In this document: piece by piece, positions 13,341 to 13,462 of the stretch | Layout of the letters: each line of letters begins with the position of its first letter | How positions within the stretch are numbered: position 1 is the first letter of the stretch | NCBI GenBank assembly: GCA_964505325.1 | Contig: CAZDHT010000140.1 | Span: 1-13,462 of the forward strand | Direction: 5' to 3' | Length of the DNA stretch: 13,462 nt | From: CAZDHT01 sp964505325 | GTDB lineage: Bacteria > Planctomycetota > PUPC01 | Made by a program: the position numbers and the translations under genes | Notes under the pieces: model-generated | Told to the model about the DNA's origin: nothing | The model's input: only the letters and a program-made list of their open reading frames with translations | Databases searched by the model: none

Positions 13341-13462
13341 ATGCTGGCCTTCCATGTCCTGTTCGGTCTTCTGCGCCTCTTCTTCTCAAACAAAGCCGCC
13401 CTCGTTGCCGAGAACCTTGCGCTGCGCCATCAACTGGCCGTGCTTCGGCGGAGCGTCCGGCG
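13341..13462 (+). CDS. Insertion-sequence transposase/integrase, N-terminal 40 codons (gene runs off the right edge)
   Basis: The visible peptide starts MLAFHVLFGLLRLFFSNKAA and continues LVAENLALRHQLAVLRRSVR. The motif A-E-N-L-A-L-R-x-Q-L-A-V-L-(R/K)-R-S is the conserved N-terminal region of a common group of environmental transposases annotated as integrase-core (rve, DDE) proteins. The catalytic DDE part lies outside the window. An in-frame TGA at 13335-13337 just upstream makes ATG 13341 the first possible start; no strong Shine-Dalgarno is seen. The left end of the element should lie between about 13223 and 13340 but its terminal repeat cannot be identified without the right end. It is transcribed away from the giant gene. 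Confidence 0.75.
   Translation, partial: MLAFHVLFGLLRLFFSNKAALVAENLALRHQLAVLRRSVR

Noticed and set aside
1..13462. Defence island, CRISPR array, RNA gene or toxin-antitoxin pair
   Set aside because: No regularly spaced repeats, tRNA-like cloverleaf, rRNA segment or nuclease/toxin motifs were seen on either strand.

Overview
The window looks like a GC-rich chromosomal segment from a Gram-negative-type bacterium. Three things point towards Planctomycetota or a related PVC/environmental lineage: a very large exported alpha-2-macroglobulin-like protein with TPR repeats at both ends, a BlaI/MecI-type repressor with its own operator, and a transposase beginning of the LALRHQLAVLRRS type. This lineage call is inference, because there is no rRNA or marker gene here.

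Layout from left to right. Positions 1-69 (-) hold the first 23 codons of a BlaI/MecI-family repressor. It is preceded by a near-consensus promoter set between two related dyads whose centres are 42 bp apart, which looks like an autoregulated switch. Positions 254-625 (-) encode a small hydrophobic protein of unknown function. Positions 628 to about 786 hold a coding-like fragment with no visible 5' end. Positions 783-3068 (-) encode an exported protein with TPR-like repeats, a propeller-like middle and a C-terminal GH113-like TIM barrel. It is divergent from 3271-4719 (+), an exported protein with an N-terminal beta-rich domain and a C-terminal PA14 domain. Both divergent genes have a recognisable sigma70-type promoter with a 17-nt spacer in the intergenic region. 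Positions 4720-5077 carry no intact gene but do contain a short, mutated relic of an IS21-family IstB gene. Positions 5078-13093 (-) encode a 2671-residue exported protein that fills 60% of the window: TPRs, macroglobulin domains, bait-like linker, A2M core, thioester-domain-like toroid without the CxEQ motif, more TPRs, and a second copy of the first macroglobulin module. Positions 13341-13462 (+) are the start of an insertion-sequence transposase that runs off the window.

Functionally, the three large proteins all appear exported. Two carry modules associated with glycans (GH113 hydrolase, PA14) and the third is a protease-trap-like cell-envelope protein. A shared cell-surface role is possible but is only inferred from location. 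The giant gene lies between two insertion-sequence traces, which suggests a rearranged neighbourhood. No CRISPR array, tRNA, rRNA or convincing intrinsic terminator was found.
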